Shown piece by piece: positions 52,556 through 64,000 of a stretch of 64,000 bases of DNA (position 1 is its first letter; each line of letters starts with the position of its first letter). Below the pieces are notes generated by a model. It saw only the letters and a list, made by a program, of their open reading frames with translations. It was not told the DNA's origin and did not search any database. Both the position numbers and the translations under genes were made by a program. The DNA comes from Trichoplax adhaerens (lineage: Eukaryota; Placozoa; Uniplacotomia; Trichoplacea; Trichoplacidae): assembly GCF_000150275.1 (NCBI RefSeq), contig NW_002060945.1, positions 3,247,172 to 3,311,171 of the forward strand, written 5' to 3'.

Positions 52556-55500
52556 TTATACCTGATAAGATTGAAAAAGTTCATCTTTGATTTCTACTTC
52601 TTGAGCTTTTGTCAAATTGAAAATAGCAATCTCCTGAAATGAAATTGCAATAGTAGTAGTTAAAGACCAAAATATCGTAACAGAACACATCGTTACACTT
52701 ATATCTTACAATCTACAAAATTGCGTTATTATAAAGTGACTTACTTCTCCTCCAGCGTTAACGAGTCTCGTAACCATTTCTTCTCCTAGGCCAAAATTGT
52801 TTTGTTGCTTCCATAGGTAGTTTGCAGGTGGTTTATGCGATTGCCCACTGTCAGCTGCCCATACCTAGTTTAATTTCAAAGCTTAAGTTTCAAATTTAAT
52901 GGGTAAAGTACAATACAATAAAGTAAGACTATTCATAAATTATTTTAGTTATAGTAACAAACGCTTGAATATAAAAAGTCTTTAACGTCTTTTAAACGAG
53001 TAGCCTTAAGCATACCGTAGTAACACAGTTGCCTTTCAATATCGCCTTGGTGTTGAATTTGTAAGAAATTTCATTTTTGTTATCTACTTGATGTTTGATA
53101 ACAAAGTTGCCAATATGACAATCCTAGAAAAAAAAGTTGATAAAATTTAACATGGGTATTAAAATGGTTAATATTTCATTGATTAATAAAGATACAGCAC
53201 ATGAACTATCATTATTGAAGCGACTAACTGTTTTTGAAGTATTTAGTAATCTGACATATAGGCCGTGTTTGTCCACGTCAGATATTTGGACATCTCCTGT
53301 TGCATGAGAACTAACGATATAGTCACTGTCTTCGTCAATTCGGCGTCGTTTACGCTGCGCAAATGGGCTACTAGGAGATGAACTTAAGCTAGTAAAGGGA
53401 TAAAAAAAAATAATAAAATATTCGCTTGCATTGATGGCGATGTCAGCAAAGGCATCACAACGCCACCTATATGCGCATCATCATTTGCAATTAGTACCGT
53501 TTCATCAATTAACATACCGAGTTTCTTCACCTTCCAGTAACTTTCTAAAGGCAGCAATTTCGTTATCTAGTTCTATTTTAACATCTAGTAATTCCTTGTA
53601 TTCGGTAGATTGCTCTTCCAATTTTAGCTGAAGTGCACGCATTTCCATTTCATATTCTTCAAATTTGTTGGTATTTTTCTGTCGTTCTTCTATCAAAGAT
53701 TCCTCTAATTCACGTTTTCGCGTTTGTAAGGAAGAATTCTGTAAAGAAGCAACGTCAGCACAAGTTTACTTTAAGTGAAAGTGCTATTGATGTAAAACAT
53801 GACACCCTCCGTTAGCAACGTGTATACAGTTGTTAACAGTTTATGTTGATAGGATAATTAGAGAAGGACTAGATTTGTATACTGTAGGTTAGGATCATAT
53901 TCTAAATAAACAAAGAAATTATTTTTAACCTCAGCTCTCAGAACATGGACTTCAGAGCTAATAGATTCAGATTTATCCCTAAACTTTCTGCATTCATTCT
54001 TTAATTCTGTTATGATTTTAGTATCACGTTCACGTTGACTCTCCAATTCTTTCACCTTGAAATCGTTATAATATAATTTGCAGAAGTGTAAAATTTTTGT
54101 CAAAGTGATCGATACATATTTTATTTATGAAACCAAGATATTGGCATAGTAGAAAACTTGCTCACTTGACTTCTATATAATTCTTCAACTTCTTGTTTTA
54201 ACCGTTTGCTATTTTCTTCATTATCACGTCTTAATTGTTGTAAGGCTTCTGTCATTTTTGTGTCATATTCTGATTGAAAATCGTCCTGTAAGGTAGAACG
54301 TTGGTCGTCTACAGTCTTTAGATTTTTCTTTAACGATCGAATTTCCTATAACGTATTATTAAGAATAAGTTTCACACAAGAAAATTGAAAGCTTATTTAA
54401 GTAAAAATGATATCGCTTGTTAGTTGGATATTTAAATGACTGTCCTACAAGCCGGAGTTACTTGACTACTCAAAATTGCAAATGAATACAGTTACCTGTT
54501 GGTGCATTTCAGTAGAGAATTCAGCGCTTTCTTTCAACGTCTGATATTCGTTTTCAATTTGGACACGACGTAATGCTTGTTGTTCGGCTAATTTATTAGC
54601 TGATTCTAATTCTTCACTGCTACGTTGAATTTTTTCTTTGTGTCCAATAACGACTTCTCGTAGCTCTGCTACATTCTTTCTTTCATTGACGACTTCTCCT
54701 TCAAGTTCAGTTGCTCTTTTCTCGGCATTATTTAGTGCTACTTGTAGCGAGGATTTTGATGCTTTTACCTTTTCCAGACTTGATAAAACATTCATTGAAT
54801 ATTTTCAGATAATTCAAATATTTAAGATTAGTAAAATTATTGTTATATTATAGTAGATTATGTTGCTTTTCTTCCGATAGGTTATTACACTGCTATAAAA
54901 AATTTCATTGATTCGTACTTGTACAGTAATTTATAAATATGTCTCAACCAATTATAGTATATACGAGAAATGATCTTTACTACTCTTAACAGTACAATAT
55001 ATCATGTCAAAGAAATTGTTCTATTTTACAGGTCTTTTGAGGGTTATGCTAGACATTTTCCGTCAAATTTCAATGAGCGTATGTTGCCATCTCATCAATG
55101 TCGCCATTTCACTTACACTCGTCAAGACGAACGACAGTAATACAGTACGTGCGTAAAATGGGTACGTTATTGGCGTAGGTGAATCCCCAGGGTAAGGTTA
55201 CCCAATCAATCAATGACAGTAATTCATTAAGAATATTGAAAAAAGAGATATTCTCGTGTTCAAGCAGTAATAGGTGGAGAGGAAATGAATAGACAGTTTA
55301 ATAAGAATATTGATAATCAAGTTAAGCTGAATATATCTACCTTGTTAATTCAAATGATTCCAGTTTGAAAAAAAAGTGGATAGAGAACCACAAAATGGAC
55401 TGTCACTAACTGGGCTGCAACTGAATTCTGCACAAGTTGAAATACCTGTGTACTCGTGCCAATCATGCAAAGACCGAAACTGCGCGGGAATGATGTAATT

Positions 55501-58207
55501 TTTGTATGAGCATTGCTACATAAGTATCGCTGCTGCGTATGGTACCACAATTCGTATCTCACTCATATCATTGTGCTTCACTTTACTGTGACGACATCAG
55601 CACTGGTGATGCATCAACAGCAGCAGCAGTTGTTGCGTATGACCGATTGAGCGGTCATCCGCGCCTATACGTACAAATGAGTGAAGTGCCAAGTGGATAA
55701 AACATTCACTTTTGTGATTAGCTATCGCTCAAGTTTAAATCACTTTATGGCGAGTATTTCATGCAAATTTAGATCAAATCTTGCAGTCATTCTATCAGAA
55801 ATAATCTACAATTCAGTATGTATCATGGATGAAGATTTTGACGAGTCCATGACTGAATAGACAGTAGATAAAAGTCGTGTAAAGTGTAGAAGTAAAAGCT
55901 TTTTGCCATTATGGCATGACAGGATGTAGAAGCGTATAGTACAGTTATCTAAATGTGCTGACAAAGTGCAGCAGTCTAAAGCCATTCTTTCTTGTACATC
56001 GTCATACTGTAGTTCACTAGCCTTTAATGGAGTGAAAATGCAACCTGAACCCGATTAAATGATTGATTTTCAAAGCTGAAATGAGTGCAATCGCTTTACA
56101 CAAACACTGTATCACTACAGAAATTCTGAACCCGAATCCCACTCTAGAGCAGGCTTCATTTGGTGTTTCGGGTTGATTGTGAAGGATACTGGTACAGTAC
56201 TACAGTAATATTATCTTACGTCGACAATACTTTCATAGATAACATGTTATTCTAGGCTTGTGTTATTTGGATAAAGTAGGATGCCTCAATTAATGAACGT
56301 TTTATACACAAAATTAGAGAAGAACTGTCGCTGAGAGCATGGAAGCAAAGCGCTCTTTTTTTAGGATGTTCTTGGCTTGCAGTCATGGACTAGACAATTG
56401 TTGCTACTGTACTTCATCAGGTACTTCCTACTTGCGTTTGGTATAACCAATTATTTATTTCTCACTATTGGTACAGTATTATCAGTTTACAGAGTTATCT
56501 CGCAGTAAAATTGAATATTGCATTTCCGAGCATTCGTAGTAAATTGGGATAAATTGATCGCAAGTTGAGTGGCGAGTGATGAACGATTCATTTATCGTAA
56601 CCTTCATGGACGTCTAGCGGATGTATAACCAATTATGTATTTTTCACTATTGGTATAGTATTATTATGTTACAGAGTTATCTCGCAGCAAACTTGAATGC
56701 TACATTTGCGAGCATTCGTAGTAAATTGGGATAAATTGATCGTAAGTTGAGTGGCGACTGATGAGCGATTCATTTATCGTAACCTTCATGGACGTCTAGC
56801 GGATGTATAACCAATTATGTATTTTTCACTATTGGTATAGTATTATCATGTTACAGAGTTATCTCGCAGCGAACTTGAATGCTACATTTACGAGCATTCG
56901 TAGTAAATTGGGATAAATTGATCGTAAGTTGGGTGGCGAGTGATGAGCGATTCATTTATCGTAACCTTCATGGACGTCTAGCGGATGTATAACCAATTAT
57001 GTATTTTTCACTATTGGTATAGTATTATCATGTTACAGAGTTATCTCGCAGCAAACTTGAATGCTACATTTGCGAGCATTCGTAGTAAATTGGGATAAAT
57101 TGATCGTAAGTTGAGTGGCGACTGATGAGCGATTCATTTATCGTAACCTTCATGGACGTCTAGCGGATGGCTATTCTGCATGCAAATTTCATTATGTACA
57201 ATAAGTACGTAAGCTGCGCACTGGGACAGTTTTTTGATTTTTCCTTGGTCATTGATAAATGCGAAATGCTAAGAATATTCTGAATCGTGCAATCGCTTAT
57301 AATATTATGTCAACATGGAAATAATCTCATTTGCACCAGTCCAGAATCACGGAATCACCACCAGTCGTAGAGTATTCGCAATTTTACCGAATATAGTAGG
57401 CTATAATAGCTTATCGTTTAAACCGCCGATCTTGGTGGGTCTCTTCGCCTGTAAACTACCGTACCTTAACAATTCACCATGCTAGGCCCATACACTGTAC
57501 TGTATCACTGTATGTACATTGCACGGTGTTAGCTTTGTAATTATTGCAGCTACCTTGGGTAGAAAGTTAGCTGTATACACAAAGATAGGGACTGGCAAGT
57601 TTCATTTTCGTGACCATCCATAACGGTTTATCACCATAGATAGATATAGTCTATCATGGTTAACAGTCCGATAAAGTATCCTACTATACTGTACTTGTAC
57701 ACTACTGTACGTATATGCGCATCAAATTGATAACATTCTCTCCACATCACGAACCCTGTGGTCTGATAAATAATTACAATACTAACGGTAATTTGTGATA
57801 TTCGACTTCATAATTGGCTAAAGGAAGGGTTAGACTGCAATGAGCTACTTTTAGAAGTATTAGCATTTGTCATACTAGACTTACTCAGATGTCAGTTCCT
57901 CCACTTGCTTGGTGTACTTCATAACGGTTATCGTTATTTTCGATTTTTCATTTGCCATTTCGTCAATTGTTTTGCGAGCTTCTTGAAGCTCTTGTTCGTA
58001 TAACGCTTTAAGACTTTTAATATTTTCATCACCGCTTCTGCGAGATGATCGTATTTCTTCGTTCAACCTAGCATTGCGGCTCTCTAAGAATCGAGATTTT
58101 TCAATATAAGAGGCCAAGCGATCTGTTAAATTTTTTAATTCTTCTTTTTCTTGTACTCTCTTGATCTTGAGAGGTGACATAGGTGAAGCCATTGATGGAG
58201 ACGACAT
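52556..58207 (-). CDS. LMN: Lamin (nuclear intermediate filament protein)
   Basis: Builds the nuclear lamina under the inner nuclear membrane. Exons: 57885-58207, 54496-54778, 54166-54345, 53930-54055, 53518-53738, 53229-53388, 53016-53123, 52745-52864 and 52562-52633. All phases match; 532 residues if read to the next stop. The head (MSSPSMASPMSPLKIKR) has SP sites of the kind phosphorylated at mitosis. The rod starts at EKEELKNLTDRLASYIEKSR. Coiled coil continues through four exons and ends with the filament signature KELLDVKIELDNEIAAFRKL plus LEGEE. The tail has a nuclear import signal QRKRRRID, then the immunoglobulin-like lamin-tail domain (YVRLLNTS, GNFVIKHQV, VWAADSGQ, LWKQQNNFG). The rod has the long coil 1B expected of a lamin. 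The 3' end is uncertain: the frame runs from SYQ into V and TAA, or splices to a short exon near 52351. No CaaX box is seen. Intron 1 (54779-57884) holds a satellite array. Confidence 0.95.
54779..57884 (-). other. Lamin intron 1, 3.1 kb
   Basis: Donor GTAAGT at 57884, acceptor before 54778, phase 2 on both sides. Besides the 182-bp satellite it has many ACTGTAC/GTACAGT words and no convincing coding exon. Confidence 0.8.
56441..57168. repeat. 182-bp satellite, four copies, in lamin intron 1
   Basis: Four head-to-tail copies start at 56441, 56623, 56805 and 56987 (word GTATAACCAATTAT in the first three junctions), each exactly 182 bases, ending at CTAGCGGATG. Copies 2-4 differ at only a few bases; copy 1 is more diverged. 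Each unit holds two inverted repeats: ACCAAT with ATTGGT around a 15-base spacer, and GCGAT with ATCGT around TCATTT. Copies 2 and 4 read GACTGATGAG before the second hairpin, copies 1 and 3 GAGTGATGA. Confidence 0.95.
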
Positions 58208-60560
58208 ATCGATAATACAGGACGTTTGGTGTGATGTTGTAAATCAGTACCAAAAGTAATCTAAACGAAAAAGATATGAAAAGTCATTCTGTCAATGAAA
58301 TAGCTACAGTATCAAACTTCAGTTCTATGATCAATGTTTGTCATTGTCATTTCAAAATGACAAATTATAGCTACTGTATTGACTTATGTGAGCTTTCAAC
58401 TATTTTATGCAAGATAGTCAGCTGTATAAGATTTGAGATTATAATTATCATTCATTGCTATAGACAGTTTAAGATCATTAGGCAAAAAAAATCTATCTAA
58501 TACAGTACTAATGGTCAGATTTTAGTACATTACAGGATAAGAAACAATTAAGACAGATTGATGATTTTACAGTATGCATGTATGGACTATAATCTAAATA
58601 CCTCTTGTAGCTGTTGAATTTTGCTTGTCGTATAAAATAATCTTGACGTTGATCGGCTTTACAAGTAGTATGTTCACTGTAGGATATGAATGACGCAAAA
58701 TATTAATTCTCAATTTTCGAACCATAAATTGGTGTTGAGCACGGATACTACAGGATGTGCAATCTATTCTACAATATTATCGAATGATATGAATCACTTA
58801 CAAGATTTAGCAGGAGATGAATGACAGATGGAAGATGCACAGAATCGTATGAGTTGGATATTACAATGACTGTACTGCAATAATAATAATAATTGAAATA
58901 GAGTATATTTATTAGTACGAGATAATGCTGGCTTCGTTCAAATTGATTATCTGAGTACAACAGTGCACTGTTAGCTTGAATAATCTTTTATTATGCTGTA
59001 CTTGTATTTAAATATATCACGATGTTGATCGTTGCAGTGGTCAATTACTGAAGTGACTATGATCCAGTTATCGATGCAATTGATCAATTTCTTTCTTCGA
59101 GTGATGCTAAATTTAGCCTTGTCTACAGTATTTTTGACTTGTATCTCAGCAGTACACTACCGTTATTTCATGAATTACTGTATCTATCAAATTGTCTACA
59201 AGAAATAATCCAAAGCTATCAAGTACGCAATCACCCTCAATAAAGGCAATCAACCAACGATCATACTACTGTACAGTATAGATTTCCCCTACCTAATTAG
59301 AACACAATAAAACTTCTTATAGTAGTAGTATTTGTTATTCCACTTTTAAGTACAGCATTCGGTCTGATTTAGTTTTTTACTGAAAGCAGCGCGTATGAAC
59401 CAAGGGACGCTAACTTGCTGTATTGTAAAAGCTCGCGCAGGCGTATTGAGCCAAGTCGAAATGAGTAGAATGGTTCCATTTTAACGATAATAATTATAAT
59501 AATTATTAATAGATAATACTTTAATTGAATTGAATTATTCATGAGACTGCCCTCGACTAGAGGACGGACAGATGGCGGGCACTTAGATTGGTCCAAAGTG
59601 GAACCTGCAATGCCCTCAACTTGCTACTTTCCGCAGGTAAGAGAAAGCTTTTTATTTGGTCATTTTAACTTGTGCAAGGGTAATATTATATTATTATGAG
59701 TGCGTTTACTATACGTTGTTGTTACTACGATAGTCTTAGCTTTCATACAACGATGAGAGCTAAATTGTTCAGAGAAATAGACTTGATCCTAGTTCCATAG
59801 TCGATGCTGTAGCTTGTAGGATTAATTTTCATTCATAGACTCGTGCGCTATAGCCATACTGAATTGGAGATCAATTTTGTACTGCATACATGATATAAGT
59901 GCTATAGATGCGCTAGATTTTCACTACTGGACACTGTATGTGCACACTGCACGGTACATGGAGACGAAGCACGGATAATTAGATTCACCCAAATGGTATA
60001 GTGGTAGTGGTTAGTCAATCACTATTTTGACTATCTTCCGAGCTGAAGCGTTCGTGGCTAACAGGAGAATAATTGACTATACTATCCTGAGTTACCTTGT
60101 CTTAATTAATATTTATACAGTATTTACGGTATAGATGTTGAATGTAGGATTCATTAGAAACGAGATATTTAGCTCTATAATCTTGTATAGTTACGATTAT
60201 ATGTTACCTGAATGATCATAAAGTATCTTAGATAGAGTAAGTCTGCGTTGTGCTGTATGCTTAATTTATTATAAACCAGAAACAATAAATTAATTCTATA
60301 ATTCCTTACATTTATGATCATATGGTATTTAGGTTATTATTGAACTATAATGTACGTTTATCTTGCTATTAGATACATTAAGTTGTGTGCTATAGATACA
60401 ATGCTTTTTAATGTAATGAACGAAATCGGGAATCAGTCGTATACTACTGCAATGCCTACAGATCGGTTGATACATAATGCAGAATGAAATCAATGATAAC
60501 ATTACTAAATTACAAACTTGCGGCTTACATTACAAATATTTCAAGGATCCTTTGTAAGAA
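58208..60560. other. Upstream region of lamin and of the small membrane-protein gene
   Basis: About 2.3 kb between divergent coding starts. Near 59530-59636 a GC-richer patch ends in CCGCAG followed by GTAAGA, a likely first non-coding exon of the plus-strand gene; its ATG at 59610 cannot be joined in frame to the next exon. An ATAATAATTATAATAATT run lies at 59485-59512, and TACTGTACAGTA-type words are frequent. A tRNA-like patch at 59990-60060 was rejected. Confidence 0.4.
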
Positions 60561-61955
60561 ATGATCTCTCAAGATACCAGCAGGTCTGAAGATAGCACTA
60601 TCCGCAGCAGGAAGAAATTAAATAATGTACAAAATTTTAAGGATCAGCGCGATGGAAAGCAAGACGTAGTTTATGGTGAGAAAATGCAACTTCAATGCGG
60701 TATATTTTAAGCTGTAACTAGCTTTACTAGTAATTGTGTGTAGTAATACCTAGCAACAATACCACCTAACACTACAGTAGCGTAGAGCCAAATGTAGCTG
60801 CATGAGAAATGTTTACAATAAGTGTAAGCGGTTGGTTTTTTGCATCAAAGCAAGAGGTAATATATAGTAGCTTTATACGTTCATATCTATCACCGGCAGG
60901 CATTTATAGCGATAGTTACTATCAATGTACTGCAGAGGTTGTTAATCGATTATAATTGTGCAGACTTAGGCAAGTTTCAGTAACTGATAATAATTAATTA
61001 ATTTGCGCTGTATTTAGTCACGATATTTTGCAGGCAAACGTATCGTAAATCGAATTAATAAGCAATGCTTAAAATTAATTATTGCAATGCACTGCTTTCA
61101 GATAATAAACTCGCTCTATACTTTGAATGTTATTTAGCTTATTTCGTCTTGTATAATGACATATACGCGTAGAGTAGGTATCAACTGATGAGAAATCCCA
61201 TTTGCTCGGGATGATGTACAGCTAATATATCTATAATATTATGCTGTACTATACAAATGAGTTTCTTATACATACCACTTTATTTCTTAGTACGTGAATT
61301 TATAAAATACTGTACAATTTTCTGACAGCCTTAGCCGTAGAAACGTACTGTACTGTAGATGTATTCTATAAATATTATTGTGCAATGTACAGATTTGGTG
61401 ATAGTGTGAAGAGTATTTTGAAGTGTTTGCAAATGAAACTATTTTTGGAAATATCTTGCCTAAATTATTAGAAGATTTATTCTAAATATGTCTATACCTC
61501 AATTACTACATCTTTGACTCACATGCTTCCTATTTTAGTAGCTGTCTAATGAGTAGTACTGTAATGAACCTGCATTCAATGCTAATTTTAGCTGTTGAGG
61601 ATTATTGACTTGATCTTTTGAGAATATCTTTGGAAATAGAACTAGTTTTCGGCATATATACATAATAACTTTAATTTTAGGATTCTTATTGTAAAAAATT
61701 TCGACATGTAACTACTATTCTTCTACTCATCCTATAGTTCCTTTTAGTAACTATCTAATTCTGCATTTGTTGCTAATTTTAGCTGTAGAGGACTATCGAC
61801 TTGATCTTCTGAGGATAGTTTTGATGGTCCTAATATTTTTTATACTTCATTGGTTATTTGGACGCTTTATTTGGAACTCAGATCAATCTGATATTGATAA
61901 AAGTGCTATATTAGAAAAGGCCAAGGAAAAAGTTTGTCCTAAAGGTGCAGTATGA
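60561..61955 (+). CDS. Small single-pass membrane protein, family not recognised
   Basis: Two exons in phase: 60561-60675 (donor GTGAGA) and 61783-61955, ending TGA. They give 95 residues. The first 38 are polar and charged (SEDSTIRSRKKLNNVQNF, KDQRDGKQDVVY). The second exon opens with AVEDYRLDLLR, then a hydrophobic helix of about 20 residues rich in Leu, Ile and Phe (IVLMVLIFFILHWLFGRF), and a charged C-terminal tail (SDQSDIDKSAILEKAKEK, then VCPKGAV). The basic side before the helix and acidic tail after it suggest one membrane span; orientation is unclear. A GC-richer patch with a good donor at 59636 may be an upstream non-coding exon. Further coding exons upstream cannot be excluded. A degenerate copy of the start of exon 2 lies at about 61595. 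Confidence 0.5.
61500..61640 (+). pseudogene. Decayed duplicate of the start of the exon at 61783
   Basis: A GCTAATTTTAG acceptor followed by CTGTTGAGGATTATTGACTT repeats the real exon start CTGTAGAGGACTATCGACTT about 188 bases upstream. The flanking intron sequence (CCTATTTTAGTAGCTGTCTAAT against CCTTTTAGTAACTATCTAAT) is also duplicated. In the joined frame the copy reads AVEDY then TGA, and it lacks the membrane helix. Read-through use would truncate the protein. Confidence 0.55.
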
Positions 61956-63219
61956 ACATAAATACTGTACTCCAGTTTATGTAGCACTAAAAGTAATAAA
62001 ATCAATAGTTTCACGTCACATTTCGATTTTACGCAATTTGTACCGATAAATATGATGTAATGGATTATATTGTAATTTTCTATGCTATTCATGTAATCTG
62101 ATACTCAGTCTTATTCCTATGCTTTTTCATTTTGTTGCAGGTTATGATTGCTCATACAATCTGAAAAGCAATGATGAACTAAATTATAATTAGTATTATT
62201 AATTGTAAATCAGAATGTATATATGTCTGTATTGGAGATTATATTTACGCGTATTAGGATTACGAAAACACTATAAAAACTAAACCTACCTTAAAAAATT
62301 ACATAGCATATTTATCTTTTAATATCTACAGTCTGTATTTGCATAATATTGTTTTCATATTGGTAACAGTTGAGTGACCAAACATACATCGCTAGTTCGT
62401 AGTAACTATAAAAATTAATGAACTGGTACCTGTCATCATTCATGACTTTCCACAAAGGTACCCTAACATTCTACGTTTCGTTTACTACGTAAACGTATTG
62501 TACTGATGTCTCCAGTCCCTAATCTATACGAGCGTTATATTTGATTGGGATAGACTGGCTTGTAATGTTAATATAATCGTCTATAGTTTTAATTGGAAAC
62601 AGTAAGAATTAGCAGAATAATTTAGAAGTTGTGAACTTTGAGCTTGATTTTATCAAAATATCCAAAGAAAATTTAACACAACACCTAGTAATATACAGTA
62701 CGACTTCGCCGTATGGTCAATAAGTTAATATAACCTTGGAATATGTAATGCAATATCTAAGCCTGTCAGGATACTACGGTTGTATAGAATATAAAATCAA
62801 AGATAGCAACAAATACGGTAAATTTAGTTATAAAGGAATATATTACTGTTTATCAACCAAAGTAAGGACGAAACAATTTCTGTCAAATAGTAGGAATAAA
62901 TTTATTTTTCATTGTTAATAATGTTCATTTTGTGCCGCAAACAAAGGCTTTAGAAATGTTTGTAACTTCTGAAGGGTTACTAAAATTGTTGAAATGCTCT
63001 CTAAGTTATCCATGCACCTCATTGAATAGCGTAAACAGTAAATTTTAGAATAACTTGCACGAGAGAAATAGATACGTAGCATCTTGGAATAATTAGCGCT
63101 TTAACGTAACAGCTTTGACTAATACAACGGTGAATCATTTTAAATTATCTACTAGTATTTTCCTCATTTCATTGCCAATAAGTATTCAAAAAATTGTTAG
63201 GAACGAGCAGTTTTCTTCA
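61956..63219. other. Convergent region between the small membrane-protein gene and MCEE
   Basis: About 1.3 kb of AT-rich sequence. One 60-codon plus-strand frame at 62736-62918 is Tyr- and Lys-rich and has no recognised homologue or splice partner. No repeat or RNA gene is seen. Confidence 0.45.
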
Positions 63220-64000
63220 TTACGCTTCCTCTAATTCTACTAAAACTCCGCCACAGTCTTTAGGATGTAAAAACATGACCGGCTTATTATGAGCTCCAAT
63301 CTGAGGAAGTAATAGCAGATTTAGTAATTAATCGCTGTAAATGTTTACTTAATTTCATATGTAGTAAGGAGACACTCGAGGTAGAGTTTTGTAAATAGCA
63401 CTACTGCAACAGGAAAAGTGGTACATATCAAACTAGGTTGAATTTTGAGAATCTTACTCGAGGTTCTTTTGAGAGGGTTCTAATTTTATTGGAAACTAGA
63501 TCTTTCATTGCAGCTTTAATATCATCAACCTAATGTTAGAAAATCCGAAAACAGAATGAGGAGCAAATACAACATAATTTTTATAAAGACGCGCGCTGCA
63601 GTATTTCATAGACGTGGATAAAAGGCATAGTAGATCTATTAGTTTAACTATGTGGTATCTACCTCTATACAAATATGATGCATGCCACCTTCTGGTTTTT
63701 TAGCTAGGAAACCTTCGATGGGACTTTGCTCTCCCAGAGGATGCAATAGCTATGGAATAAATAATAACAATTTAAATAGATGTTATGAAATACGGTAGTA
63801 CTTGGATATTCATACGCACTCTTGGGATATTATTAAGGATACAAAATCTATATCCTTGTTATCATGAAATACCAGAGTATAAAAGCTCAAACAGGAAATG
63901 TAATATGAGTGTATTATGATTAACGAATGACTAACTTCAATTTTGGTATTGCCAAGATCTATAAATACTGTCGTGACTCCATGTTCAGGGAGAGGCTGAT
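63220..64000 (-). CDS. MCEE: Methylmalonyl-CoA epimerase (MCEE), 3' part; 5' end beyond the window
   Basis: Mitochondrial enzyme that interconverts (2R)- and (2S)-methylmalonyl-CoA in propionate breakdown, so that the mutase can make succinyl-CoA. It belongs to the vicinal-oxygen-chelate (glyoxalase) fold. Exons in coding order: 63936-64000 (partial), 63663-63749, 63458-63529 and 63220-63300, all phase 0. Conserved blocks are LPEHGVTTVFIDLGNTKIE, LLHPLGEQSPIEGFL, GGMHHICIEVDDI with the metal-binding His, and AHNKPVMFLHPKDCGGVLVE followed by LEEA and TAA; the Glu in the VELE segment is the usual metal ligand and acid-base residue. Together about 110 residues of an expected 170-180. The start, mitochondrial signal and first beta strands lie to the right of the window. 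Confidence 0.97.

Noticed and set aside
59985-60075. tRNA-like A-box words (ATGGTATAGTGGTAGTGG) followed by a GTTCG word
   Set aside because: No B box of the form GGTTCRANTCC, and no acceptor stem or anticodon stem could be paired.

Overview
The window is eukaryotic nuclear DNA from an animal. It is AT-rich, the genes are broken into many short exons (about 30-800 bp) with GT-AG introns mostly of 50-900 bp, and the protein set is metazoan: a lamin with a lamin-tail domain, p120 RasGAP, an SHB-type SH2 adaptor, PTAR1 and KRTCAP2. Short introns, animal signalling genes and modest divergence from human suggest an early-branching metazoan. My best guess is a placozoan (Trichoplax/Hoilungia type); this is inference, because no species marker is visible. 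The exon chains were built by hand from reading frame, GT/AG sites, phase and family conservation. In most genes the phases match at every junction.

Layout. 1-4794 (-): RASA1 (p120 RasGAP) from its N-terminus through SH2-SH3-SH2 into the PH domain, where the window cuts it. 6787-8413 (+): an SHB-family SH2 adaptor, head to head with RASA1. 10446-13848 (-): dolichol kinase DOLK in 13 exons. 14886-16586 (+): PTAR1, head to head with DOLK. 17375-20068 (-): peroxisomal NUDT12. 20880-22390: a tandem array of alternating long and short units, each with a hairpin. 22754-24204 (+): KRTCAP2. 24742-26046 (-): three phase-matched exons of an unrecognised protein. 26401-33477 (-): an AMT ammonium transporter whose 4.9-kb first intron holds possible extra coding exons. 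33478-52555: about 19 kb with no recognisable gene, marked by several unrelated decayed tandem arrays. 52556-58207 (-): a lamin, with four copies of a 182-bp satellite in intron 1. 60561-61955 (+): a small single-pass membrane protein of unknown family, with a decayed copy of part of its last exon nearby. 63220-64000 (-): methylmalonyl-CoA epimerase MCEE, 5' end outside the window.

How the genes relate. There is no operon. Two themes recur. RASA1 and the SHB-type adaptor are both phosphotyrosine readers and share one upstream region. DOLK (dolichyl phosphate for N-glycosylation) and KRTCAP2 (oligosaccharyltransferase subunit) act in the same ER pathway and lie about 9 kb apart. PTAR1 (protein geranylgeranylation), NUDT12 (peroxisomal nucleotide clean-up), AMT (ammonium transport), lamin (nuclear envelope) and MCEE (propionate breakdown) are independent housekeeping genes. 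I found no bacterial, viral, CRISPR or intact transposon feature. The most unusual items are the Lys in place of the FLVR Arg in the second RASA1 SH2 domain, the structured tandem arrays, the unrecognised genes, and the lack of a visible CaaX box in the lamin.
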